Below are positions 1 through 12,374 of a stretch of DNA of 64,000 bases, in pieces. The first letter of the stretch is position 1, and each line of letters begins with the position of its first letter. The stretch spans positions 1,826,001 through 1,890,000 of the forward strand of contig WARS01000031.1 of NCBI GenBank assembly GCA_008933995.1, read 5' to 3'. The notes below the pieces were generated by a model that was not told the origin of the DNA, did not search any database, and saw only the letters and a program-made list of their open reading frames with translations. Both the position numbers and the translations under genes were made by a program. This DNA is from Datnioides undecimradiatus. Taxonomy: Eukaryota > Chordata > Actinopteri > Lobotiformes > Datnioididae.

Positions 1-2769
1 TTTCATAGGTTGTGCACCACTCTTTTCACCTTTCAGTCTTGTTTTTCTATAAACATATAATCTGACATATCAAGCTACTTTTTGTGACTTTGGAAACGGC
101 GATGCTGCTGTTACATAATCCAGAATAAAAAGAGGACTGTGAGAGCGGCAGGCAGGAGTGTGAGCCGCATGTTTATGATGTTGTGGCTGTTGTGAGTATG
201 TCACATGCTGGTCCTTATTTTCTCACTCGTCTTCCGTTTCTGGCCACTTCTCATCATATGGATACCAAAAATAAAAACAACAGAATTGAAAGAGCAGCGG
301 CTCCAAAATAATTCAAGATAAAACTATTCAACATTTTCACACACAAAACTTTCCTGCACATTTTACCCCACTGCATTTAAACATGTTGAGCTCTGTTTCT
401 AGGGAGCAAAACAAACACAAAAGCCTACCTTAGGAATAATCGTCCCCAAATCTAGATGGGATTTTGGCTCACTAGACCATATCTGTCCTGTTCTAGCTGG
501 TTGCTTTGCACCCAAGATGGAATTTGAAACCAAGCTGTCAATACACTGCACGCTTGCAAGATCACAGTTGTGCTCAGACTCCGTCAGGCTGAGTTAAACT
601 TGTAAGACTCAATACCAGCACTGCCAACAAAAATGGAGACATAAAGGGGAGGGGTGGCTCACAATAGAAAGCCACGGATGCCTGTTTGGGTAGAAACCAC
701 AAGCGGTGTTGCTATAAAAACACATTCACAAAGATGAATTAAACAGATGAACCTTGACAGCAAGAATACCTGGTCAACAGCCTAAAGGAATCAAGACATT
801 TCAAACCATAAAGCTGTGTAGATTGTTTACATGTTCCCAGGAAATAAAAGAAATCAGTGTTGCTTTTTAACACCCAACAGTTCAACAAGGTGTAATTCAC
901 ACCTTTCTGAAAGCAGTTATACAATGTGATTTTCATACAGCACAGCAACCTGGCCAACTTTTGGACAACAGTGAATTAAGAACTTAAACTAACATGCTCT
1001 GCTTGCCCTTATGACAACTACAGTATACAAACAGAATTTATATTTAGAAATTCAATTAGAAATCTCAACAATATAAAATAACTCCAAAGCTTGAACATGT
1101 GTTAAAATATAAAGCTGTTACTCTAATTCTTTCATACACAATAAACTCAAAAATGGATTTTGACAAATCAGAGCTGTTAGCAAGTGGAACACCGAGGCGG
1201 GGGGGGAAACAGAAAACTATTTTTGTCGCTAACATTACCGATGGCTACAGGTGAAGAGCGGCAAGTGGGAAGTTGGGAACGGTCCCAGAGCACGTCCATG
1301 GCATCTGTTAAACTGGCTTGCCAAATCAGTACTGCAACCATTTCTTTCACTGCTGCTGAAACTTTTGCACATTTATTTAAAAAAAAAAAACAAAACAACA
1401 CAAAAAAACCCCCAAAGTGGGGTTTCACTTGTGAGTCCGACAGATTTGGTAATGCGTGCCGTCTGTCGGCTTATATTTTTAACACAACAACAGGCAAGAG
1501 GATGAAAGGTAAAGTTTGTTTTTAACCGAGCGAGCAGCAGAGACTCACATAGTGAAAGTAAGCCCACGGTGACAACGCTGACAGGAACGCTAATATCCTA
1601 AAGAAGATACACATGTCACATCAGGTTCTTGATGTGCAGAGAAGCCTGCGTTGGTTTAGATGTAAAACAACGCAGCTGTGTCTTAAGCATTCAGTCTGGC
1701 ACATCCACCCACATTCATGATTCATTATACTCCAAACCTGATCACAAATTCATGGATCAGCACACGCGAATGCAGACCAGCATACACACATACATAATAC
1801 ATTATTTACTCACAGGTTTATCTATTACTTATGAGCAAATAGCGATGTAATCACTGGTTTAAAAAAAAGTGTGGATAAAGGTCTCTGTTCGTATGTTTAG
1901 CCCAGTAAAGCTTGTTAATGTACCACTCTGTACTTGCAGCTGCCTCGAGCTAGCAGATGTCAGAAGGCGCTGCTGCACATCTTTGCCTTTCAGAACGAGC
2001 TGATCAGAGATTTAAATGTATGTAATTACAGAAGGCAAGATAATTAAGGACAAATGCTAATCTTCTTCGGGGATTTTACAGTGAAATGTTCTGGCATTAG
2101 CACAACTGTTTCCTAATCAAAAAGGAAGTGAGGCATAAGAAATATTGTTCAGCCTACAAATGCAATCACACATTAGCTGTTTTGTTCAGTTTCTTTGATG
2201 CGCAGATGTGTTTGGCTCCTCTGGATCACTATCTTCACGAGCTGCAAAACATGATTGAAGCGTAGCATTGTAATTAGGTGAAATTGCTGACTGCAGTCCC
2301 AGAGCAGGCTCTTGAATAGGTCGGCTCGGTGCTGATGAATGGCTGAAGAAGAGATGGCAAGACAATGAATGCCCATTCGACTTGTGCAATCAGCCACATG
2401 GACACAGCTCCAGTGCTCCGAAACACTAAAAATATTACTTGAGGATTATTATGTGTGACATGTATGTTTAACCAAGCAGATGTTCTGATTTGCTAAATAA
2501 CATAAAGTCAGGAATATGTGGGTCGTTGGGAGGAAGTGGATGGACCTGGAGGTATGATCACACAGAGATTAAAGAACTAACGTCATATGGTACACTCTAT
2601 TCCAATGTTATATTTGGCCTCAATTCCCTTTATCAATATCCCTTGATGTTAAAGAAGCATGCACCAGGCTTTTTTGAGGTCTCATACATAGGCGAACGCT
2701 GCAATCGGAGGATGGCACATTTCTTATCCTTCCTCTCTAATAGCAGTTCATTAAAATTGGCAGCGGAGC
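1..2769. other. Intron 1 sequence without a gene
   Basis: No exon recognised. A-rich tract at about 1378-1415 and a G8 run near 1200. Short open frames on both strands look random. Confidence 0.45.
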
Positions 2770-3515
2770 CTACAGTTTATTAGGCAGCCATGTGATGTTA
2801 AAGCTCAACAATTGAAGCAGATGCCCTGGTGACATGCAACAGATCTGAGTCGCCTCAGATGCACTAAAGGGGATGTCTGCTGCGCTGCCTGTACCTCTCC
2901 CCTTCTGTTCTCTTTTGCTTCCTTGATTCTGAATGAACAAGACAAGGAAACCATTTCTCACAACAAATACAAAGATTGTTCTTTCACGCCAACAACCTTT
3001 CATTTCTTGGTTGATATCAGGCAGAATTGTCAAGTCGTTACACACGATTTTCTTCTTCATTTTGACACTGCCACCACTCGAACCAATTTTTGTAAGGGGG
3101 CATTGGATTTCCTCCAACCAATCAACAGAGACCAACAGATCTGCCTGATGCCAACACCATTTAAAGTCAACACCAATGTGTAGCCATGCCAACACACTGG
3201 TTGTACCTGGGTTTAAAGAGTGGAGCAGAGCACAGTAAAAACAAACTTGGTCGAAGTCATATTTTTCATAGATTTAAAACAGCGGCATCCACCTTTTCTA
3301 TGGAGACCAACATTGGTTTAGTTGCTCCTCCTTGGTTCCCGCTCACAACAGCAATAGTCCGTCCCCGTGTGCCGACTATCAGCTCCACCACGGCACTCAT
3401 TGGATTCATTTCTTTTCCAACAAAGAAGACACAGCCTCATGTCACGTTCATTAACGAACTCAACTGTCTGGGCACAAGCAACTTTAATTCATTGAAGAAA
3501 ACAAACGTTCAGTAG
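2770..3515. other. Stretch open on both strands, origin unclear
   Basis: Plus 3184-3515 is open for about 110 codons. On minus, 3432-3274 is open with protein-like text (VELIVGTRGRTIAVVSGNQG), and 3195-2770 is open for 141 codons. GC is raised in about 3330-3430. The sentence-like texture suggests a dispersed repeat or decayed coding sequence rather than intron background. I recognise no family, and both-strand openness argues against calling a gene. Confidence 0.25.
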
Positions 3516-4090
3516 CCACAACAGTAGCCCTGTTTGCAATGCTGTTGTTTATGTTACTGAAACATAGTAGCCCCCCTTTTTATCTTTGAGAAAAATTTGG
3601 TGATGTTTTGAATTATGTAGTACACATGTAATTTTGTCATGTTGCAGAACAAAACTTTGCTCTGTATATTGTACATAGTCTCGACTTCTCAAGACAGAAT
3701 GTATATCTTATCTATGTTTTGTATCTGCTGTGAGCAGGATAAAGATTATTACTTAGTTGATGAAATCCAAATATTCTCATCTGAAGTTTAACAACTGTTT
3801 AGTAATCACACCAAAACCTTAAACAAGCAGCTTCTTCCTTTGCTGGGATTAAAACACCCCTGACACAGCAATGGCTTTAACTTTAAATATCTATAACCTA
3901 CACCAAAACAGAAGCACTTAATGTGCGGCGCCTGCAGGCTTCATGCATTGCAGGATTTAGTTGCACCCGGGGACAGTTTATGTTAAATATTACCTATCAT
4001 CCTCTGCACTCCATGTTTGATAACATCATGATAATGATGCCTCTATTTTGTGCCTGTATGTAATCAAAATAAAGCTTTGTTTGTGAAAGA
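3516..4090 (+). other. 3'-UTR-like stretch with poly(A) signal
   Basis: Looks like the end of a plus-strand transcript. There is a Pumilio-type TGTACATA near 3670, T-rich sequence, and a canonical AATAAA at about 4065-4070 followed by a TTTGTTTGTG GU-rich element as in cleavage sites. No credible coding exon leads into it (see 2770-3515), so it may be an antisense or unannotated transcript end, or chance. Confidence 0.25.
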
Positions 4091-5300
4091 TTACACAGTA
4101 ACACACTGACCTATCAATGTAATTGTTAGCTGGTGACTTCAAAAAATACAAGTTTTCCTTTCAAACAATACCACAAGAGAATGCTGGAGAAATGATGGAG
4201 TACGTTCAGGAAAGTACTCGAGGCAGACTTGTGGAAAATGTTTTGCTTTACTCAGAATAAATGGTCTGCCAAAGAAAAATCTCATGCCCGATTATGGATT
4301 GCAAAGAAACGTGATGGGGGGGACTGAATAGCATCCTGTCATGTTTACTAAACGTATTGAAAACAGAAAACTGAAGCAACAAGAGAGAAACACAGTATGT
4401 TTTTTCACAGACTCAAAATGGCTCAATTCAACACAGATGCTATATTAAACTTTCCAAGTAAAATAGACAGTGGACAGCTGAACACATGATTGGCAATCCT
4501 GACCTGTGTTTGCTCGACAGTTGTTCTGCTTGGTCATCTGCTAAATGGCTGCCAGCGGGAGGGTCTATGTATTTTGTTGTTGCACTACAAGGTGTGAGAC
4601 CTCAATAGTCACAGAGTGCCAAGCTGGACTCCGATTGGTCCCAGTCACTTTGCCAACTCATGATAAGGCTTCAAAGGAAAAGCTGGGGATAAGGCTTCAA
4701 AGCTGAGGTTAAGGAGATTCTTCGGCTTCTGCTGCAACACGCTTGATCGAGTTAAGTGAAGATTTAATGCACTAGTTAGAATAAAAAATAAAGGGTGTAA
4801 ACCCGTCTCACTCGTCACACTGCTTCACGATTCTCCTTTGTCACAACTCGGCTTCAGATTTTCTGTAAAGTTGAATTGGATCATGTTATATTCATTTACT
4901 AAAAAAATACCAAAAAAAAAAACAACGAACAAAATGAATGTTATTAATGACACAGACCTGTGTTGCTATAGCTAGAACAAAAAACAAAAAAAATCCGCAT
5001 TGCAGTGACTCACAGCTGAAAATTGTCAAATTTGACGTTGGCAATGATGGCTCTAGTTCTTATTGACATAAGACAACGGTTGATAAATAAAATAAACTAT
5101 ATTTACACCAACGACATAACTTGTATACTCATGATTATCACCATAATGTATGTAATGGATTCCGCTTTCTTGTGTGATTTTGGTATTAAATCTGTCCATT
5201 AATCTGTTAATGTTATAATAACAATAACGATATGTTGACAATATAATCAATAAACTCCGTGAAAATAAAAGCTACAATAATCTACAAAACATTTAACTTT
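4091..5300. other. AT-rich intron sequence, nothing specific
   Basis: Low-complexity A-rich patches near 4905-4990; no gene, repeat family or motif cluster recognised. Confidence 0.5.
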
Positions 5301-5540
5301 TCAATGAAATTTTGTCCAGTTTATCCAGACAGGATAGATGCCTCCTCTGGGCTGTGCCACTCTGACGTGTCCGATAGCCACCGGCCTCTGCTCCATGAAA
5401 TCAATCCTTCTTTCATAAATCCCCATTAAATCCTCGTGTTTCGATGGCATTCTGACCAGCATGCTAACCAGGGACCGATACAGACCGGTGATCGGCCCGT
5501 ACAGATGGTGATGATGTGGAGCTGCCACCACACATATCTC
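5301..5540 (-). CDS. Candidate terminal exon of an unrecognised gene
   Basis: On the minus strand an open stretch of 79 codons runs from an acceptor-like CTACCTGCCCGGTAG (ending 5541) to a TGA at 5303-5301. Codon choice looks biological (CTG, GTG, ATC, AGA, CAC frequent; GC at third positions above the flanks), and the GC content stands out from the AT-rich surroundings. The peptide starts EICVVAAPHHHHLYGPITG, has an acidic/basic middle (KHEDLMGIYERR) and ends GGIYPVWINWTKFH. I do not recognise the family. It is not a glypican exon: joined to the phase-1 donor at 22300 its frame closes. It could be a nested gene's last exon, a retrocopy or a transposon-derived piece. No signal peptide or membrane segment is seen. 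Chance is not excluded. Confidence 0.4.
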   Translation of the reverse strand, partial: EICVVAAPHHHHLYGPITGLYRSLVSMLVRMPSKHEDLMGIYERRIDFMEQRPVAIGHVRVAQPRGGIYPVWINWTKFH

Positions 5541-5545
5541 CTACC

Positions 5546-8039
5546 GGGCAGGTAGTAAGTTTCCACTTTTACAGTATCATGTGTTTGTGATTTCCATTAA
5601 ATGATGCAGTTCTTCAAATAACAATGCAGTAAATGATGGACTTTGATTATTTTAATCATAAGATAGCCGGTTATTCCTCTTGGATTTAATTTAGCACTCC
5701 ACACTGGACTTTCATATCCCCACCGTGGAGGTTGGAGAGAAGCATTATGTTTATGTTTTTTTCCCCCTCAGACAAACATTTCTGCTTCCACAAAAACTGT
5801 TTGTCTCCTTGCTGAAACGCTAAAAAAACACCCTCCCATGACACCTTTCTGATTCTGGAGGGGGGGCTTTATCCAACCTTTTCTGTAACATTCACATGAT
5901 TGGCCAGCTGTGTGGAGGTTCAAATGGAGCCGGGTTTCCCAGTGCTATTGTGTGAATGCCTTCCAGCCATTATATCCACATTAAAACACTATTATGTCTC
6001 ACTCCTCTCCATGATGGCTGACTCTTCACACCCACCTTTCAGTGTGACCATCAGAACAACTATAAACGCTTCTAATTTACAATGAGGCTGTTATTGGAGC
6101 ATAACCCTGGCCCTGAATGTATTCAGTTTCACTGTGTCTCTGTACTAATGATGAGACCTCAACACGTAAATCAGATTTGTCTATAGTTAGACATAGACAC
6201 TGTGAAGCAGCGTTACCAATAAATACCGAAGTTAAACTCCAAAAACACTCACCCATAAATCAAGTTGAGAGCTGACTGAAAGGATCCCTCATCGAAGGAT
6301 ACGCACGGTAGTCTGACTCCTTCATAACCTTCTGCTTGGGAGATTTAAAATGCCAAAGAGACTTTTTTTCTCCAAATTTATCCCCATAACTATAAACATA
6401 TGTTGCAGGGAAATGTGAAAGCTCCAGAACATTTCAGGGCAGCTGTGGGAAAAGAGTGCGTTCAATGTCCATGGAGGGTCTGATGCCAGACACTGTGATT
6501 AACTCCCAAAAGGATTCATTAGTCTACCTGGCCAAAGGGCAAACTGCATATGGGCCATGCCATCTGGTACATCCCTTGACCACTCTTGCCAGCATTTATA
6601 AAGTGAGGACATTCTCGCCAGAGCTTCATGCCAAAAAAAAGCCAACAGATCATGAAGTCAAGAGAGAAAAATGTATTATTCACCCATGCTGAAAATTCAT
6701 AAAAAGGTGAAGTGATGCAGTAAATGTAATTAATTTCTGCAGAGCGGAGCAGCAGCTATTGTACTCTGAGCGGGTGAGTTTGGTTCCAAGTTTGTTCCCT
6801 GAAAACAGTTTACTGAAAAGAGTCTAAAACAGCCAAGTAGTGTATACAGTACTGATATTATGCAAGTAACCTACATTTTGATGGAAATCAGGATTTGTTT
6901 TTGTCTGGTTCCACAATATCATAGACTGCGGCCTGTTTAGCAGGGTTTTCACACCACAGCCAAGCCAAGCCCAATAACAGGAACGCACCATCTTGAATGA
7001 ATCACATTTATTATCATTGATCTACCACCACAGTCCACCTCCAGTCTCATTCAGAACTGCCTCCGGATTATTGCCTCCTCTCTACTCTTATAGCTGCCAC
7101 AGAGCACCAGTGCACTCAGAGACTCATTGCCTTCAAATGAGGGCACAGGCCTGCAGATGCAGGTCCATACTCTTGACATTTCAATTCAACAATTGCATTT
7201 ACCTGAGCCAGATCTCCTACAATATCTATAATTCAGTTTTATCTGTACCTCAGTTCCTAGTTTTTAGCATTGATTCGGTTCAAAATCCATCACTTGCTTT
7301 ACTATAAAGTAGATCCGGTTCACACACTACAGATTCTCCAACACCAGAAACACATTTACTGCCTTCTTTCAAAGCAATACCAGCCATAAATTAATCAATG
7401 AAGTGATTTCCCAGAAAATGCATTATGCAAAACTATAAATGAACCTACATTTGCCTTGATAGTGGATGTTATCCATATAACCCACCCCTTATTTAGTGTA
7501 AATAGTGCTCCATGTATTTACATGTATTCACAGGATTTCATGAAGCTTTTGATTGAAAAAATATGTACAGTAAACATCTATGTGAGGTTGCTACACTTAT
7601 GGGTGTAAAATATAAATGTACATTCACACTTAGATGTTATCACATGCCTTGATCTTATTATTACACTCAGCCTTTATGTAAATTCCTCTGTGACAGTGAA
7701 TTAATCCAGGCAAATTCACAGTTACAGTCACGTTTTGGGGGTTTTTATTGATTGTCTTGGTGGCGTGTATTGACTAAAAGCAGACTCAGTGGACTGAAGG
7801 CCCTTTAAGCCATTGAAATGTGGCAAAAATGTTAGCAAAAACATCATAACAAAATCTATTTCAAAAAAAGTCCAGGTTAAAGACCAGAACTGGACATATC
7901 TGACCAAGAGGAAAGGTGGAGGGTGGGAAAGTCAAGGATTTTGCTAAATGATAGCCGATGACAGATCTGGTCTTTGTCATCTTACTTTGTCTCCCTGTTC
8001 TCTTTGGACTAAATGGTTCAGCCAAGTTCAGCCCACTGG
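5546..8039. other. Intron 1 sequence without a gene
   Basis: No exon recognised. About 6440-6680 is open on plus for 78 codons but shows no family likeness or matched splice sites. The rest is ordinary AT-rich sequence. Confidence 0.4.
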
Positions 8040-8300
8040 ACAGTAAAAGCTAAAAGCCTGGCTGAGCCCCTTCTCTCTGTGAAAGGTTGACACCTCTATC
8101 TTTGAGATCTATTGACTCAGGTACAGCTTTAGGCCCCTCACACATCTGGGCCAAGACTGTCCTTTCTTTATTTGGGCTGCGGCACATTTAAAAGGCCCTT
8201 TTATTCAGCTGACATGGCCTAGATTAGAGGGCAAAAGGGAGCTCAATCACACGCGCAAATAGAATTAAAGGTTGTTGAGTGACAGAAGACTCTCTGTTAT
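8040..8300. other. Possible conserved non-coding element
   Basis: A repeat-free block with AAAAGGCCCTTTTATTCAGC, GGCCTAGATTAGAGGGC and CACGCGCAAATAGAATTAAAGG segments. Its composition and motif mix differ from the AT-rich flanks. No open frame. A regulatory role is inference. Confidence 0.3.
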
Positions 8301-11300
8301 GTGAAAGGAAAAAAATAGCTTTGAGCAAAATTATGGTAAAATCAGCAGGTACTGTTGTCAGCTTAATGCTCCAGATGACATGTTCTGTTTAAGGTTAACT
8401 TTTGAAATCAACATAATGAAGAAATCCTACAATCAAACATTTTCTGGATATATTGGGACATGTTCCTCTAAACACATCTAAGTCGCATTTAAAATGCAAA
8501 GCAAAAGTAGGCTACCAACTGTCAGATGATTCTCTGGGTGCTTTTTACTTTCTGTGATGAACTACATCACTTCACCTCTTGCAATCCATTCTCGTCACAA
8601 CATTAAGCTCAGAAATAAAAAATACCGACTATTAGAAAGTGACTTCCTCATTTATAATTGACCAATTTTACGGCTGATCATAGCATGGGTCCTTAAGAAA
8701 GTTGATTTGGTGATAATGATGGACCTTAAGAAATGTGTAGCACTCTAGCAGCTGACAAACATTAATATCTAAAATCTTCGAGATAAACTTTCCATAAAAG
8801 CTTGAGCATTCGTACTAATATAGTTTAAAAACACAGTAGTATCATGGCATGAACAAGCTTTAAAACTAAACAGTGAAGTAAAACTTTCAAGGGGAGGCTG
8901 ATTAAAACATGTAATAATTTGCTGATTCGTCGATCAGAGAGAGTAATTAATCACAACAATTTTGAGAGTCAGTTCATTGTTTCAGTCATTGGCTGGTGCC
9001 ACCTTCTAAAAGTTTAACATAATGCATGATTGTAAACTGACTATCTATATTTTGCCTTAATGGCCATTGTCAACATCTCCTGCCACATTATGACAAAAAT
9101 ACTAGTAAATAATCACCAGATTAATAGGTAAGGAAAATAATCTATATTCACATTCCTTTAATAATTTAATCCTTTAATATCACTTTGACATTTAAGAAGA
9201 ATAATCAATTCTTGTGTAATAATCAGTCAAAACAACAGATTAACAATTAGTTGAAACATTATCAAAATTAGTGTATTGCCAAATGCAATATCCAAGTCAC
9301 AGAAGCCGATAACACTATAAATGGTGCTGTACATATGCCTCAATCTACAAATCATACTCTCCAGACATGAAGGAATGTGCTTGTTTGTTACAGACCATGA
9401 ACATCACATCATTATATTTTTTAGTGAAATGATTATTTAAGAAATTATTGTTCCCACTAAAATCCTGGCTTTTTTTTTTTTTTTTTTTTTTGCGCATAGT
9501 GCCCTAGTCAAAGGCTTAAACCGGATGCCTTCTGGAGCCTATTAAACCTTGGAAGAAGCTTAATTATAATGAATTGTTCTAATGAAATAACACATGAAAC
9601 AAGCAAGTTTGCATGTGCTTTCTAAGGTGTTATTACTTGTCATCAGATATCCACGAACTGGAAGTAAACCCAATTACTGTGTTAAATCACATCTGCCTGC
9701 ATGTTGAAGTGGGAAAAATGCATCAAGCTCGATTGATCTTACCGCTGCTCTGCCATCTGGATCTCCTCTCCATCACCCAAATCACCCACTTTCAACTATT
9801 TCCACTGGGGCTTGAGACCCAAATTGAATATGTCCAAAGAAGATGACACAGATAATTCCCACAATCGCTCCGGCCATATGTTGCCACACTTGGAGACTGC
9901 TAAAAGATTTTCTAACTTTCAAATAACTTCCGGAGTTGGAAAATTGAGCGACACTAATGGATAGATAAATATATGGTTCACAGTGTGGCATGGGGCACCA
10001 AGGTAAGACTTAATGCCCTGAATAAAATCAGACATTCCTTCAAGTTCATAATTTTATGGTGCACTTGCCAATAGGATGTCAGCTCTGCCCTCCGCTTAGT
10101 CTGATGAACAGACTGTGCGCTTGAGACATGACAGCAGTATAGGTGTAAAATAAACACACTTTGCTTGTATAACACGCAGACTGTTTTGTTTACAATTATG
10201 AACTCTGGCTTCGATCAACGTAAACTGACAGCATGGCAGGTAAATATTAAGGAGACTGACTCTTTTAAGTGTTAATTACAGTGCGCTTAGAAGGTCTTCA
10301 ATCAAAGTGGCATTTTTACTTTGTGCCTACGTATTGTTACAGAGGATACACAATACAGGTGTTTTGTTTGGGTTGAAATCCCAAAGGGCAAAAATAGTTG
10401 TTTTTCCATTTTTTTTCTCCTCTATTTTCCTCTAAACACCTTTTGCTGAATTTCCCCACAGATGAGAAGCGCTGGAGGCATTCCATTTTGCACAACGACA
10501 GAATTGCAGCAGCCAAGTTCTGTACTGAAAAACCAGTCGGTCTAAATGAGACGCTATTACTGGGTTGGAAATATGAAAAGGCAATATCTAAAATTGTACG
10601 CATGAACCACAGACTATGATTCCAAGATGTGCGAAAAAAAGCTTATTATAAATCATGGGAATGCCACACTGTGGACATACACAATCAGTAGAGAATGGCG
10701 TATTTCCAACATAATAACGGCAGAATTACTTCTGAGATTCATAAGCAAGGCAAGTGCTCTGCTGTGTTGGTAGCGATGGAAAAGATACAAATGTTCAAGA
10801 TTTGCAAGTATTCACCTCATCAGACAATGCAACATGGTTACATGATTTCAGCGTTGATCATGTGACAACATTCTACCTAATGCATTCAATTTGGTTTGTT
10901 GGTTTGGTTGGTTTTAGTTGGTTTTGGGGCATTTCTGTATTAGCGAGTTTCAAGGCGGGTTTATTGGAGGTTTCAGAATAATATGTTTGTAAGGCATTAC
11001 TTAAATATTGACAGAAATGTTTTTTTCCACAAACTTATTATTACTCCAGTTTGATGTGTATGTTGAATTCACTTCTGGGTGTGAAAGTTGACCAAAATAA
11101 CAGCTTTTGATGAACAAACACTGTCTTTTTCACAAATATAGAGTTTTTGCCAAAATGTCTCTTTGCATCATATTTCTTAAGTCCAAAACACATCCCAAAT
11201 AGTGACTATCAGGTTTTCTATTAATTGTCGTCAAGCAACTTCAAATAGTCTTTGAATCTGAGGAGCACAAGACCTGCTGCACCCACTCCCTTTTCCAGGC

Positions 11301-12274
11301 TTGAGCACTCATATTGAGCTTTTTATAAACCGCAGTTTTCCTCCCATCTGACACCTTAATCCTGCACCTTTGCTAATTTTAACTCCATTTCATATGCATT
11401 AATGCTTTCGTGAGCATTCCTGCACTTCCTCAACTATACACCTACTATCTGAAACCAATATGTGTGCTACTTGGTTAGAGAGTCTTGCGGTAAATGTCAA
11501 AGGTAAGCCATTGTACAGGTCGAGCACTTCAGTGGGAGCTCATGGCTGCAAGTTCCAGTCATGCATGCACTCTATTAAAGCAAACCTACAATATACTGTG
11601 TAACTTCATTTCTCTGGCATGGCTAATGCCTGCGACCAATTTACCAAACAAAATTTACACCAGAGTCTGGGATGAACCCTGAATGTGGAAATAAGAACAT
11701 AATAGCCTATGAATTTCCAAATCACACCCATGGGATGAGTGTTACACACCGCCTCATGTGGCATTTCTGGATTAGAGGGATCCCTATTTCACTGTGTTAG
11801 AATTTCTATTATTACCCCTTCCTGAAGTATTTAATGGTAACGTGCATTTCCTCATATTAAGCCTCCTATAAACATGAAGGAAATGAGGTATCATACATAG
11901 AATAAACATTAAAAAAACATGCATCAAGTCCAATCAAATAATGCACTTTCTTAATCACTTGAAATTGCTGACCCTGCTCCCACATCTCCTGCTGCTACTC
12001 AACAAATGGTCAAACTGATTAAACATAATTCACAGTTCTTTTCGGGAGGTCATAAATTAGATTAGACTAAAGATACAAGGCTCTTGGTGCCTGACCCATT
12101 CTTGTATCAATGAACAACACGGGTCCTACGAATCTCAAGTAGAATGAACACTCAGTGTCGTTGCACCCTGTTAGCAAGCGCTGCGGTCTAAAAGGTGCAT
12201 ATTGCTAATTCTAAATAATTTCCCAGCATTCAAGCTACGATCACCCCACGCCCCACGCTGGGCGCAGATCCTTT
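8301..12274. other. Intron 1 sequence without a gene
   Basis: Mostly AT-rich, no exon recognised. A T22 run lies at 9470-9491. About 11280-11480 is repeat-free with GC islands and ATATGCATTAATG, and may be regulatory. Confidence 0.4.
9470..9491. repeat. Poly(T) run (T22)
   Basis: Uninterrupted T22 followed by GCGCATAG. It may be the poly(A) end of an old minus-strand retroposon; no body could be recognised. Confidence 0.9.
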
Positions 12275-12374
12275 TTTGAAATTTTCCAGTTTGGGATGAG
12301 TAAAGTTTATCTATCTATCTGTCTATCTATCTGTCTATCTATCTGTCTATCTATCTGTCTATCTGTCTATCTAT
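12275..12374 (+). repeat. LINE-type 3' tail with (TCTA/TCTG)n microsatellite
   Basis: The AAATTTTCCAGTTTGGGAT segment followed by GAGTAAAG and a run of TCTATCTATCTG units matches the 3' end seen on many fish LINEs (TTTCCC..GGGATNAATAAAG plus tetranucleotide repeat). Rex1- or L2-like clades carry such tails; I cannot assign one. Only the tail is present, as expected of a strongly 5'-truncated copy. The tetranucleotide tract covers about 12309-12374. Confidence 0.7.
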
